Source: Cellulophaga baltica
Lineage (GTDB): Bacteria; Bacteroidota; Bacteroidia; Flavobacteriales; Flavobacteriaceae
DNA length: 50,920 nucleotides
Assembly (NCBI RefSeq): GCF_900102165.1
Contig: NZ_FNBD01000018.1
Coordinates: 1 to 50,920 of the forward strand
Direction: 5' to 3'
Below, in pieces: positions 43,155-50,683 of the stretch; the first letter of the stretch is position 1, and every line of letters starts with the position of its first letter. A model generated the notes under the pieces. It was not told the DNA's origin. It made no database searches and was given only the letters and a program-made list of their open reading frames with translations. The position numbers and the translations under genes are program-made.

Positions 43155-43886
43155 ATGGCAGAGACTACTCCCACCCGAATAAATAAATATTTAAGCGAAG
43201 TTGGCTATTGCTCTAGACGAGCAGCCGATAAGCTTATTGATCAAGGCAGAGTCACCATCAATGGTAAAGTTCCTGAAATGGGAACCAAAATAACTATTGC
43301 TGATGAAATTAGAGTAGATGGAGAACTGATAGGAAAGCCTAAAGGTAAACACACCTACCTTGCTTTTAATAAACCTGTAGGTATTGTGTGTACTACAGAT
43401 ACAGGTGTAGAAAAAGATAATATTATCGATTTTATAAACTACCCAAAACGTATTTTCCCAATAGGACGTTTGGATAAACCTTCGGAAGGATTAATTTTCC
43501 TAACGGATGATGGCGATATTGTCAATAAGATTCTCCGTGCCCGTAACAATCACGAGAAAGAATATATTGTATCGGTCAATAAACCTATAAATTCTGATTT
43601 CTTACGCCAAATGAGTAGCGGAGTACCTATACTAGACACGGTTACCAGACCTTGTAAAGTAGAGCGCATAGATAAATATACCTTTAGTATTATTTTGACA
43701 CAAGGACTAAACCGACAGATTAGAAGAATGTGTGATCATTTAGACTATCGCGTTAAGCGTTTGCAGCGTGTGCGGATTATGAATGTAGAGTTAGATCTGG
43801 AAGTTGGGAAATACCGCGACCTTACAGAAGCTGAGCTCTCTGAAATTAACCGCTTGGTAGCAGAATCTGCCAAAACGCACGATTAG
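43155..43886 (+). CDS. rluF: 23S rRNA pseudouridine synthase RluF-type
   Basis: Makes pseudouridine at position 2604 (and 2605 in some) of 23S rRNA. A 243-residue RsuA-group enzyme: S4 RNA-binding domain at residues 6-60 (RINKYLSEVGYCSRRAADKLIDQGRVTINGK) and a catalytic domain with D107 in FPIGRLDKPSEGLIFLTDDGD; TQGLNRQIRRMCDHLDYRVKRLQRVRI is the RluF/RluB-type C-terminal motif. The choice of RluF over RluB rests on the short LNRQIRRMCDHL motif and the lack of a long basic tail. Confidence 0.88.
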   Translation: MAETTPTRINKYLSEVGYCSRRAADKLIDQGRVTINGKVPEMGTKITIADEIRVDGELIGKPKGKHTYLAFNKPVGIVCTTDTGVEKDNIIDFINYPKRIFPIGRLDKPSEGLIFLTDDGDIVNKILRARNNHEKEYIVSVNKPINSDFLRQMSSGVPILDTVTRPCKVERIDKYTFSIILTQGLNRQIRRMCDHLDYRVKRLQRVRIMNVELDLEVGKYRDLTEAELSEINRLVAESAKTHD

Positions 43887-44036
43887 TTTAGCACCTATAG
43901 CCTCACAACTATGCGGTGTTACCCCTAATACTATGGAATTTATACCTAATTTTATAAAATAGTAATCCTATTATTACGTTAATACCCTTGTTGACAAGCA
44001 TATAAAAACCGATTACAAACAAAAAACCAAACTAAA

Positions 44037-44576
44037 ATGAGAAACCTAAAACTTACTGCTATTACAGCATGCCTGACCTTACTACTAGCCTCTTGCTTGA
44101 GTACTGAAGAGAAAAAAATAAAAGCAGAAGAGGAAGGTAATGCCCTTGTTTCTATAAAATCTAAATTACTAAAAGGCGCAGGAGATGCCCTGAAGACTGA
44201 TGGTAAGGAAGCTTTAGAATCTGCAAGTGAAGGTCTTGGAGAAGCTTTTAAAGGTTTAACTTCTGGGTATGATAAAAGTATCAATCAAGCCAAAGTACTA
44301 TCGGACACAACATTTTTGAAAACATTTGAAATTGGAAGAACAGAAAAGTTCTATAATGATACTACCCATATAAAAAAGGTTACCGTATATCTTATCGCGG
44401 ACAAAGCTTTTGATAAAAAGCTTAAGCTAAAAGCTTTTGATGCTACCGATAGAGAAATTGGAAGAAGTACTGTAAAAACAAAACTTGAGGAAGACGACGC
44501 TCAATTTATAGATTTTGAATTTGACAATAGAACGCCATTATTACAAGCTGATTATTTTATCATTAGCCACAATTAA
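44037..44576 (+). CDS. Lipoprotein of unknown function
   Basis: A 179-residue lipoprotein: MRNLKLTAITACLTLLLASC, lipidated Cys at 20. A helical Ala/Glu/Lys-rich part (about 25-85) is followed by a beta-rich C-terminal domain (KKVTVYLIADKAFDKKLKLKAFDATDREIGRS). No family recognised. Single gene followed by a 300-base non-coding stretch with hairpins. Confidence 0.68.
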   Translation: MRNLKLTAITACLTLLLASCLSTEEKKIKAEEEGNALVSIKSKLLKGAGDALKTDGKEALESASEGLGEAFKGLTSGYDKSINQAKVLSDTTFLKTFEIGRTEKFYNDTTHIKKVTVYLIADKAFDKKLKLKAFDATDREIGRSTVKTKLEEDDAQFIDFEFDNRTPLLQADYFIISHN

Positions 44577-44875
44577 AGTATAGCAGCAATTTCGGCTGCA
44601 TCATAATATTAATAGTATTCCAGTGCGGTACGGGTACAAGCTCATGTGTGCTTAGTTCACGATGATACGAGTACCGCACTGAGTTGCTTCTAAGCAACCC
44701 TACTCCTACTCCTTTTCACTGCCTGCAAATACGTATCGGCACACGTCTATATTCCGCTTTGCACCATATACTACGTGCTTCCTACAGCTCATGGTAGACG
44801 AATACTATAGATCAAACTCTTAAAAACTTATAAATCCGAACTATTCCCCTACCTTTGTGGCTTATTATAAAATAC
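44577..44875. other. Non-coding stretch with several hairpins
   Basis: No ORF of note. Three inverted repeats: GCAGC/GCTGC (44583-44599), CAGTGCGGTAC (44621-44631) with GTACCGCACTG (44671-44681) around a 39-base loop, and GTTGCTT/AAGCAAC (44683-44698). It is GC-richer than its surroundings and has no T-tract, so it is not a simple terminator. The helicase promoter lies at its right end. Confidence 0.55.
44850..44857 (+). promoter_or_regulatory. Promoter -7 element TACCTTTG for the DEAD-box gene
   Basis: Perfect TAnnTTTG, 18 bases before the ATG at 44876. It also shows that the longer frame starting at a TTG at 44855 cannot be used, since that codon lies inside the promoter. Confidence 0.5.
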
Positions 44876-46165
44876 ATGACATTTAAAGAATTAGGGATTG
44901 CAGAACCTATTTTGAAAGCTTTAGCTTCAGAAGGTTACGAAAATCCTACTCCAATACAAGAAAAATCAATTCCAATATTACTTAAAGGTAAAGACCTTTT
45001 AGGCGTTGCACAAACAGGAACTGGAAAAACAGCAGCCTTCGGTATTCCCATTTTACATCACTTATACACGAACAATAGCGGCGTAGGTAAACGAAAGATA
45101 AAAGCCTTAGTTGTTACTCCAACACGAGAGTTAGCCATCCAAATTGGTGAAAGTTTTACAGCATATGCCCGTTTTACAGGTATTAAAAACACCGTAATTT
45201 TTGGCGGTGTAAAGCAAGGAAAGCAAACAGATGCCTTACGGAAAGGTGTAGAAGTATTAATTGCGACTCCAGGTCGATTGTTAGATTTAATGAACCAAGG
45301 GTTTATTTCCTTACGAGATTTGGAACACGTAGTTTTAGATGAAGCAGATCAAATGCTTGATATGGGATTTATACACGATGTAAAAAAAATCATCGCCAAA
45401 TTACCCGCAAAGCGTCAGTCGCTTTTCTTTTCGGCTACCATGCCTAAAACCATTGTAGAATTGTCTCAAAAAATATTGGGAGAATTTGAGCAGGTAACCA
45501 TTAAACCAGAACAAGCTACTGCTGAAAAAGTAGAGCAAGCTATTTATTTTGTTCCTAAAGGCGATAAGGCTAAACTTTTAATTCATTTAATTGAAGAAAA
45601 AGATGCCAAAGCAGTTTTAGTTTTTTCTAGAACAAAACATGGTGCAAATAAAATTGTTAAACTACTAGACAAGGCAGACATCCATGCTGCGGCTATACAC
45701 GGTAATAAATCACAAACGGCAAGACAAAATGCCTTAAAAGATTTTAAAGACGGTAAATTAACGGTTCTAGTAGCTACCGATATTGCTGCCCGTGGTATTG
45801 ATATTGATGATTTATCATTAGTGGTAAATTATGATTTACCAAATGTACCTGAAACTTATGTACACCGTATTGGTAGAACGGGTAGAGCAAATGCTAGTGG
45901 GGTAGCTTTATCTTTCTGTGATAGAGAAGAAAGAGCGTATTTAAAAGACATCCAAAAGCTTATTAAACAAACTATTCCTACCATTACAGATCATCCTTTT
46001 AAAGATGATGGTAGCAGACCTGTTGAAGCAGATACCGATGATAGACCAAAGAGACAAGGACAGCAGAGCCGTTCTAGAAACAGTGGTCAGAAACCAAGTA
46101 ATTCTAACAACAGAAATAAAAATAGGAACCGCAATAGAAATCGTACTAGCGACGGACCTAAATAA
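44876..46165 (+). CDS. DEAD-box ATP-dependent RNA helicase
   Basis: A 429-residue helicase of the RhlE/DeaD type. All motifs are present: Q motif ([11 protein letters not shown]), I (AQTGTGKT), Ia (PTRELA), II (DEAD, in [14 protein letters not shown]), III (SAT), V ([11 protein letters not shown]) and VI (HRIGRTGR). The C-terminal 45 residues are a low-complexity Asn/Arg/Ser tail ([18 protein letters not shown]) that binds RNA non-specifically. Start at the ATG 44876, not at the upstream TTG. Probably used in ribosome assembly or cold adaptation, where such genes are normally induced. Confidence 0.93.
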   Translation: MTFKELGIAEPILKALASEGYENPTPIQEKSIPILLKGKDLLGVAQTGTGKTAAFGIPILHHLYTNNSGVGKRKIKALVVTPTRELAIQIGESFTAYARFTGIKNTVIFGGVKQGKQTDALRKGVEVLIATPGRLLDLMNQGFISLRDLEHVVLDEADQMLDMGFIHDVKKIIAKLPAKRQSLFFSATMPKTIVELSQKILGEFEQVTIKPEQATAEKVEQAIYFVPKGDKAKLLIHLIEEKDAKAVLVFSRTKHGANKIVKLLDKADIHAAAIHGNKSQTARQNALKDFKDGKLTVLVATDIAARGIDIDDLSLVVNYDLPNVPETYVHRIGRTGRANASGVALSFCDREERAYLKDIQKLIKQTIPTITDHPFKDDGSRPVEADTDDRPKRQGQQSRSRNSGQKPSNSNNRNKNRNRNRNRTSDGPK

Positions 46166-46168
46166 CAA

Positions 46169-46197
46169 AAAAAGCCTTGCATTACGCAAGGCTTTTT
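46169..46197 (+). terminator. Bidirectional terminator between helicase and ssb
   Basis: AAAAAGCCTTGC (46169-46180) pairs with GCAAGGCTTTTT (46186-46197), loop ATTAC. Symmetric A and T ends serve both the plus-strand helicase and the minus-strand ssb. Confidence 0.88.
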
Positions 46198-46217
46198 ACT
46201 TTTACACTATTGGGCAA

Positions 46218-46550
46218 TTACTTCCCCAACATTAATAGTTCATTACATCTAATCTCTGTGAAGTAGCGCTTCTCCCCTTCTTTGGTTTCGTAAGACCGGT
46301 GCATTAATTTACCTTCTACCGCTACTTGTTTTCCTTTGACCAAAAAGTTTTCGGCAATTTCTGCTGTTTTCCCCCACGCAACAATGTTGTGCCACTGGGT
46401 ATCTTCTACTTTTTCGCCTTGAGCATTCTTATAAGAATCGCTGGTAGCAATGGTAAACTTAGCGAGCTTGGTGCCGCTCTCTAAATTTACGATTTCTGGA
46501 TCATTTCCTAAATTACCAATCAACTGTACTGAATTTCTAAGTGCGTTCAT
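46218..46550 (-). CDS. ssb: Short single-stranded DNA-binding protein
   Basis: A 110-residue OB-fold SSB: SVQLIGNLGNDPEIVNLESGTKLAKFTIATS, DTQWHNIVAWGKTAEIAENFLVKGKQVAVEGKLMHRSYETKEGEKRYFTEIRCNELLML. The ATG at 46550 (MNALRNSVQL) is the family start; the frame continues to 46577 but that part is not conserved. The protein stops right after the OB fold and lacks the Gly/Gln-rich linker and acidic DDDIPF-like tip that recruits partners, so it is probably a secondary SSB. A TAAGTTTG element lies about 85 bases upstream on the minus strand. Confidence 0.9.
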   Translation of the reverse strand: MNALRNSVQLIGNLGNDPEIVNLESGTKLAKFTIATSDSYKNAQGEKVEDTQWHNIVAWGKTAEIAENFLVKGKQVAVEGKLMHRSYETKEGEKRYFTEIRCNELLMLGK

Positions 46551-46680
46551 AATTTTAATTTTTAGCTCCTGATACAAGCTCAGGAATGGTTAACAGTTAA
46601 GACTATCGGAACCCTATTGTTCTGACACTGCAAACTTAAAAAGCTCGTAGGATTTGATTCGGTTTGGAAATAGTTACTTT

Positions 46681-46702
46681 CGTTTACAAACGTTTGTAAA
46701 CG
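46681..46702. promoter_or_regulatory. Perfect 22-bp palindrome, candidate operator
   Basis: Each half is CGTTTACAAAC / GTTTGTAAACG with the centre at ACGT. The CG-centred form is like the operators of LacI/GalR-type repressors. It lies about 45-65 bp upstream of the TAAGTTTG element of ssb and 330 bp from the GH65 start. No LacI gene is in the window. Confidence 0.5.
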
Positions 46703-46921
46703 TTTGTGGTTGCTTTTAGATTAGAGCAATTTTTCATTTACACATAGCATTTACAGTCTATACCCCAATAATTTATATCTAATTAATAGAAAATTTAACG
46801 CCTTAGTATTATCTTAGGCACACAGGGCCGATATATGCAATAATGTATATCCAATTATTGACAACAATTATAATAATTAAAAAACCCTCTTGATTCTTAG
46901 AAAAATATAAAAGATATATAA

Positions 46922-46976
46922 AACATATGTTCATTATATCTTAAATTGGCGGTATAATGAACATATGTTCATTATA
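46922..46976 (+). promoter_or_regulatory. Twin palindromic operators before GH65
   Basis: The 17-bp sequence AACATATGTTCATTATA occurs at 46922-46938 and again at 46960-46976, 38 bp apart. The second copy is the right part of a perfect 24-bp palindrome (46953-46976; half-site TATAATGAACAT). Two spaced copies suggest cooperative binding of a dimeric repressor such as a TetR type; no candidate repressor lies nearby. Confidence 0.55.
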
Positions 46977-46978
46977 CA

Positions 46979-46990
46979 ATTGTTGGCATT
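46979..46990 (+). repeat. Left 12-bp inverted repeat of the GH65 unit
   Basis: ATTGTTGGCATT; exact reverse complement of AATGCCAACAAT at 49074-49085, on the other side of the GH65 gene. Confidence 0.65.
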
Positions 46991-47010
46991 CATTTAAAAA
47001 ACAAACAGTA

Positions 47011-49047
47011 ATGAAAAAAATATTTTTTATAGTATTAATTATTTCAAGTTCAATAATAACTGCTCAAAATGACGGCTGGCATATAAGTACAAATGAAAAT
47101 TCAGACTATACAGGTATTGCCATTGCAAATGGTAGAATAGGAATGCTTAGCTCCTCTAAGCCTCTTCAAATACAGCACGTTGTACTAAACAATGTCTATG
47201 ATGTTGACCCAAACTTAAAAGTTAGCCAGATTCTTCATGGAATGAATTTTGGCAATCTTGACATGTACATTGATGGCGAAAAAATCGCAGAAGATAATAT
47301 CTCCAATTGGCAACAAACAATGGATATGAAAAGTGCTGCCTTAACTACAAATTTCAACTTTAAAGATAAAGCAAAAATTTCTTGTACGGTGTATGCCCTT
47401 CGCAATTTACAGTATACTGGTTATATAGATATTAGTGTTCAGGCTACTAAAAAAATTGACGTAAAGGTTACTGGAAAAATAATAACACCTAAAGAGTATC
47501 AAAGTCCAAAAAACACATTCCAAATATTAAAAGATGTTGAAACCACCATGCCAATTTTGCAATCTGTTGCTAAAAGTCCATTTGAAAAACATCTCGTCAG
47601 TACATCAGGCACATTCATATGGCACAACATAAATTTTTCTAGAGAACATGAACGACCAGAATTAACTCACAACGTTATATCAGACTATGAAAACTCGTTA
47701 TCATTTCATTATAGTATTAAGAAAAATGAAAGTTTAGATTTCGCATGGACTGGTGCTCAATGCACTACCAAAGATTTTTCTGACCCAAAATCAGAATCGG
47801 AAAGAATGGTCATCTTCAATTTATTGAATTCAAAAGAAGTATTACTTGCTCAGCATAAAGCACAATGGAATGAATTATGGGATGGAGATATTATTATTGA
47901 GGGAGATTTGCAATCGCAACAAGACGTGCGTTTAGCATTATATCATTTGTATGCTTTTGGTCGTGGAGATTCAGATTTAAGCATCGCACCAATGGGTCTC
48001 TCGTTACAAACACCTTATAATGGTCATATTTTTTGGGACACCGAGCTTTGGATGTTTCCGCCGTTATTAATGTTTAATCAAGATATTGCCCGCTCTTTAG
48101 TTAATTATCGTTCTGACCGACTTGAGCCTGCAAAAAAGAGAGCATTAAATTATGGTTACCAAGGGGCAATGTTTCCTTGGGAGAGTGATGATACTGGTGA
48201 AGAGGCAACGCCACCTTTTGCACTTACCGGTCCATTTGAACATCATATTACTGCAGACATAGCAATTGCATTTTGGAACTATTATCGGGTTACTCAAAAT
48301 AAAAAGTGGCTTACCCAAAAAGGATATCCTTTAATGAAAGAAGTAGCAGATTTTTGGGTAAGTAGAGTTACTGAAAACAATGACGGCAGTTACTCTATTA
48401 ATAATGTTGTTGGAGCCAATGAATTCGCACCCAATGTTAACGACAATGCTTTCACAAATGGGGCGGCAATTACTGCTTTAGAATTTGCAATAAAAGCCGC
48501 TATAGAAATTGAAGAAATACCAAACCCAGAGTGGCAATTGGTTTCAGAAAAAATTAAAATTCTGAAACTTAAAGACGGTACTACTAAAGAACATGAAAAT
48601 TATAATGGGGATATCATTAAACAGGCAGATGTAAACTTGCTTTCTTTTCCTCTAAATATAATTAATGATAAAGCATCTATACTAAAAGACTTGAAATATT
48701 ACGAGCCAAAATTATCAAAAGAAGGTCCTGCAATGGGTAAGTCAATTTTTTCAGTATTATATGCAAGACAAGGTGATGTAACGAATGCCTACCGCCTATT
48801 TAAGGAAAGTTACGTGCCTAATCAACAAGCTCCTTTTGGTGCCTTATCTGAGGTAGCAACTTCTAATTTTTCATATTTTGCAACGGGTGCAGGTGGAATG
48901 TTACAAAGTGTTCTCTTTGGATTTGCTGGTTTAGATATCACCGATGATGGAATTATTCAAAAAAATCCTATTCTTCCAAAAGAATGGAAATCATTAACCA
49001 TAAAAGGTGTTGGCGCTGATAAAAAAACTTACCGAATTGATAGATGA
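47011..49047 (+). CDS. Secreted GH65-like glycoside hydrolase/phosphorylase
   Basis: A 678-residue enzyme with signal peptide MKKIFFIVLIISSSIITAQ; the frame opens at 46957, but those 18 residues precede the signal. An N-terminal beta-sandwich (about 25-260) and an (alpha/alpha)6 barrel follow the GH65 plan (trehalase, maltose/kojibiose phosphorylase, glucosylgalactosyl-hydroxylysine glucosidase): HIFWDTELWMFPPLL (about 337-351), VNYRSDRLEPAKKRALNYGYQGAMFPWESDDTGEEATPP, FEHHITADIAIAFWNYY, and VVGANEFAPNVNDNAFTN with the catalytic acid Glu at residue 471. Whether it hydrolyses or phosphorolyses cannot be told; a secreted form favours hydrolysis of an alpha-glucoside. Flanked by 12-bp inverted repeats. 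Confidence 0.82.
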   Translation: MKKIFFIVLIISSSIITAQNDGWHISTNENSDYTGIAIANGRIGMLSSSKPLQIQHVVLNNVYDVDPNLKVSQILHGMNFGNLDMYIDGEKIAEDNISNWQQTMDMKSAALTTNFNFKDKAKISCTVYALRNLQYTGYIDISVQATKKIDVKVTGKIITPKEYQSPKNTFQILKDVETTMPILQSVAKSPFEKHLVSTSGTFIWHNINFSREHERPELTHNVISDYENSLSFHYSIKKNESLDFAWTGAQCTTKDFSDPKSESERMVIFNLLNSKEVLLAQHKAQWNELWDGDIIIEGDLQSQQDVRLALYHLYAFGRGDSDLSIAPMGLSLQTPYNGHIFWDTELWMFPPLLMFNQDIARSLVNYRSDRLEPAKKRALNYGYQGAMFPWESDDTGEEATPPFALTGPFEHHITADIAIAFWNYYRVTQNKKWLTQKGYPLMKEVADFWVSRVTENNDGSYSINNVVGANEFAPNVNDNAFTNGAAITALEFAIKAAIEIEEIPNPEWQLVSEKIKILKLKDGTTKEHENYNGDIIKQADVNLLSFPLNIINDKASILKDLKYYEPKLSKEGPAMGKSIFSVLYARQGDVTNAYRLFKESYVPNQQAPFGALSEVATSNFSYFATGAGGMLQSVLFGFAGLDITDDGIIQKNPILPKEWKSLTIKGVGADKKTYRIDR

Positions 49048-49073
49048 ATTAATAGTGAAAAGTAGAAAAACGA

Positions 49074-49085
49074 AATGCCAACAAT
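49074..49085 (+). repeat. Right 12-bp inverted repeat of the GH65 unit
   Basis: AATGCCAACAAT, 27 bases after the GH65 stop codon; exact reverse complement of 46979-46990. It begins the folded intergenic unit that extends to the next gene. Confidence 0.65.
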
Positions 49086-49290
49086 GCCTATAGCAAATAG
49101 AGCATAAAGCGTTATATTTTAAAGGCTTGGGAGTGTTTGCGAAGTCCGCCAAATCTTTTGATTTGGCTTTTAGAGTAGATAAAATAAAAACAAAATGCAA
49201 AAGCTTTGGCTACGGGCTTGGCGGAAAGATAAGTGCTTATCACCTGCCCTACTTGCCATAGCCGTATCGCTAGCACCAAGCAGAAAAAAA
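49086..49290 (+). repeat. Highly folded cassette-like intergenic unit
   Basis: Several nested inverted repeats: GCCAAATC/GATTTGGC (49148-49167, 4-base loop); CCGCCAA (49146-49152) with TTGGCGG (49218-49224); GGCTA (49208-49212) with TAGCC (49259-49263); GGGC (49214-49217) with GCCC (49246-49249); GATAAG (49228-49233) with CTTATC (49236-49241). The long imperfect hairpin at 49208-49263 resembles in form, not in sequence, the folded recombination sites of integron cassettes. An ATG at 49195 opens a frame through it into the next gene, but that part does not look like protein. Confidence 0.5.
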
Positions 49291-50595
49291 ATGGAAATAG
49301 CAACTAAAGACAAATGGAAAACTATTCCAATGGATAATCCAAAAAGGCTGGATGTATCTATGTTTTTAAATTTTGAGCAATTAAATAAACTAAAATTAGG
49401 GTTAGTTCCAAACCAAATGGAAGATAAATGGTTTGTTTATTTCAATAATGATACTATCTATTTTAACCGTTCTTGGACAGGTTACGAAATTTTTAAAGCA
49501 AAACTGAATCTTAATGAAAGTGGTTGTGAAATAAATGAATTTAGCGTTGAACAAAATCTTGAGAAGTACAAAGAAGCAGATGATGAAAGAAATATTTACA
49601 GCTTCAAAAATCACATTGAATATCTCTCAAACAGAGAAATAAATAACCCTGTAAAGAATGGACTTTGGGGTTTAGTTATTGGAGATGCACTTGGCGTTCC
49701 TGTAGAATTCAAAAGCAGAGATTATCTAAAACAAAATCCATTAACCGATATGATTGGGTTTGGAACTTACAATCAACCAGAAGGGACTTGGTCTGATGAT
49801 AGCTCTTTGGCATTTTGCCTTGCAGATGAATTAACAAAAGAACTAAACCTTCAAGAAATCGGGAATAGTTTTGTTAGATGGTTTTATGAAAATCATTGGA
49901 CACCTCACGGAAAAGTATTCGATATTGGTATTTCAACAAGAGAAGCCATAATTAGGTTAAAAAAAGGAGAAAAAGCTGAATTAGCGGGAAGTTGGGAAGA
50001 AAATTCAAATGGGAATGGCTCATTAATGAGAATTCTACCGTTACTTTTTGAAGTGCAGAAAATTAAAGGCCGAAAAGAAAAATATGAATTAATTAAAAAG
50101 GTTTCAAGTATTACCCACGGACATATTAGGTCTTGCTTAGCTTGTTTTTATTACCTTGAAATTGCCTCTTTTCTGAGTTCTCAGATTAAATACCCAATAA
50201 CAGATGCTTACAAAGTTGCAAACCATTCTCTACTAAAACTAACAGAAGAAATGGATATAAATCCTAAAGAAATAGAATTATTTGATAGAATAACGGGAGG
50301 TAATTTAGCAGAATTGCAAGAAAACTCTATTCAATCTTCGGGTTATGTAATTCATACACTTGAGGCTTCAATTTGGTGTTTATTGACAACAAAATCATAT
50401 AAAGAAGCTGTTTTGAAAGCAATAAACCTAGGAGAAGATACAGATACAACTGGAGCCGTAGTTGGTGGATTAGCTGGACTTTTTTATGGCATTAACTCAA
50501 TACCTAAAGAATGGATTGGTAAAATTGCAAGAAAAAAAGATATTGAGGAATTAACTAATAAATTAAGTGACAAGTACAAAATAGCCAGGTGCTAA
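49291..50595 (+). CDS. ADP-ribosylglycohydrolase with added N-terminal domain
   Basis: A 434-residue protein. The C-terminal part (about 118-430) is a DraG/ADP-ribosylglycohydrolase domain that removes ADP-ribose from proteins or nucleic acids: GLVIGDALGVPVEF, the metal motif GTWSDDSS (S168, D169, D170), NGNGSLMRILPL, SITHGH and LGEDTDTTGAVVGGLAGLFYG; all metal ligands are present. The N-terminal ~110 residues (MEDKWFVYFNNDTIYFNRSWTGYEIFKAKL) form a separate domain that I believe also occurs alone in other proteins; no function is known to me. Start chosen at the ATG 49291 because the 32 codons upstream are inside the folded intergenic unit. The stop codon abuts the end of a group II intron. 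Confidence 0.85.
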   Translation: MEIATKDKWKTIPMDNPKRLDVSMFLNFEQLNKLKLGLVPNQMEDKWFVYFNNDTIYFNRSWTGYEIFKAKLNLNESGCEINEFSVEQNLEKYKEADDERNIYSFKNHIEYLSNREINNPVKNGLWGLVIGDALGVPVEFKSRDYLKQNPLTDMIGFGTYNQPEGTWSDDSSLAFCLADELTKELNLQEIGNSFVRWFYENHWTPHGKVFDIGISTREAIIRLKKGEKAELAGSWEENSNGNGSLMRILPLLFEVQKIKGRKEKYELIKKVSSITHGHIRSCLACFYYLEIASFLSSQIKYPITDAYKVANHSLLKLTEEMDINPKEIELFDRITGGNLAELQENSIQSSGYVIHTLEASIWCLLTTKSYKEAVLKAINLGEDTDTTGAVVGGLAGLFYGINSIPKEWIGKIARKKDIEELTNKLSDKYKIARC

Positions 50596-50635
50596 TCGAG
50601 TAGACGGCTCCGCCCCTAATTAGGAACGGAGTGCG

Positions 50636-50678
50636 CCTCTCACACCACCGTACATACGGGTCTCGTATACGGCGGTTC
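50636..50678 (-). ncRNA. Group II intron domain V
   Basis: On the minus strand GAACCGCCGTATAC, a small loop, CCCGTATGTACGGTGG TGTGAGAGG. The outer stem ACCGCCGTA/TACGGTGGT has one G-T pair; the inner stem is capped by a tetraloop. This is the catalytic core hairpin of bacterial group II introns. It lies 5 bases after the maturase stop codon. Confidence 0.85.
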
Positions 50679-50683
50679 AATAA

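Larger units (their letters stand above)
46551..47010. other. Divergent regulatory region of ssb and GH65
   Basis: The 460 bases hold no credible ORF; the ATG at 46957 lies within a palindrome and precedes the real GH65 signal peptide. The region holds a 22-bp palindrome (46681-46702), two 17-bp operator copies (46922-46938, 46960-46976) and the left 12-bp inverted repeat (46979-46990). A TAAGTTTG element for ssb is on the minus strand at 46631-46638. Confidence 0.6.

Noticed and set aside
44855-44875. TTG at 44855 as helicase start
   Set aside because: The codon overlaps the promoter -7 element; ATG 44876 matches the family start.
46957-47010. ATG at 46957 as GH65 start
   Set aside because: Lies within the 24-bp palindrome and before a complete signal peptide at 47011.
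49208-49263. True integron attC site
   Set aside because: No GTTRRRY/RYYYAAC core sites and no integrase gene in the window; only the folded form is similar.
49195-49290. ATG at 49195 as start of the ADP-ribosylglycohydrolase
   Set aside because: The 32 codons lie in the folded intergenic unit; the ATG at 49291 directly precedes conserved sequence.
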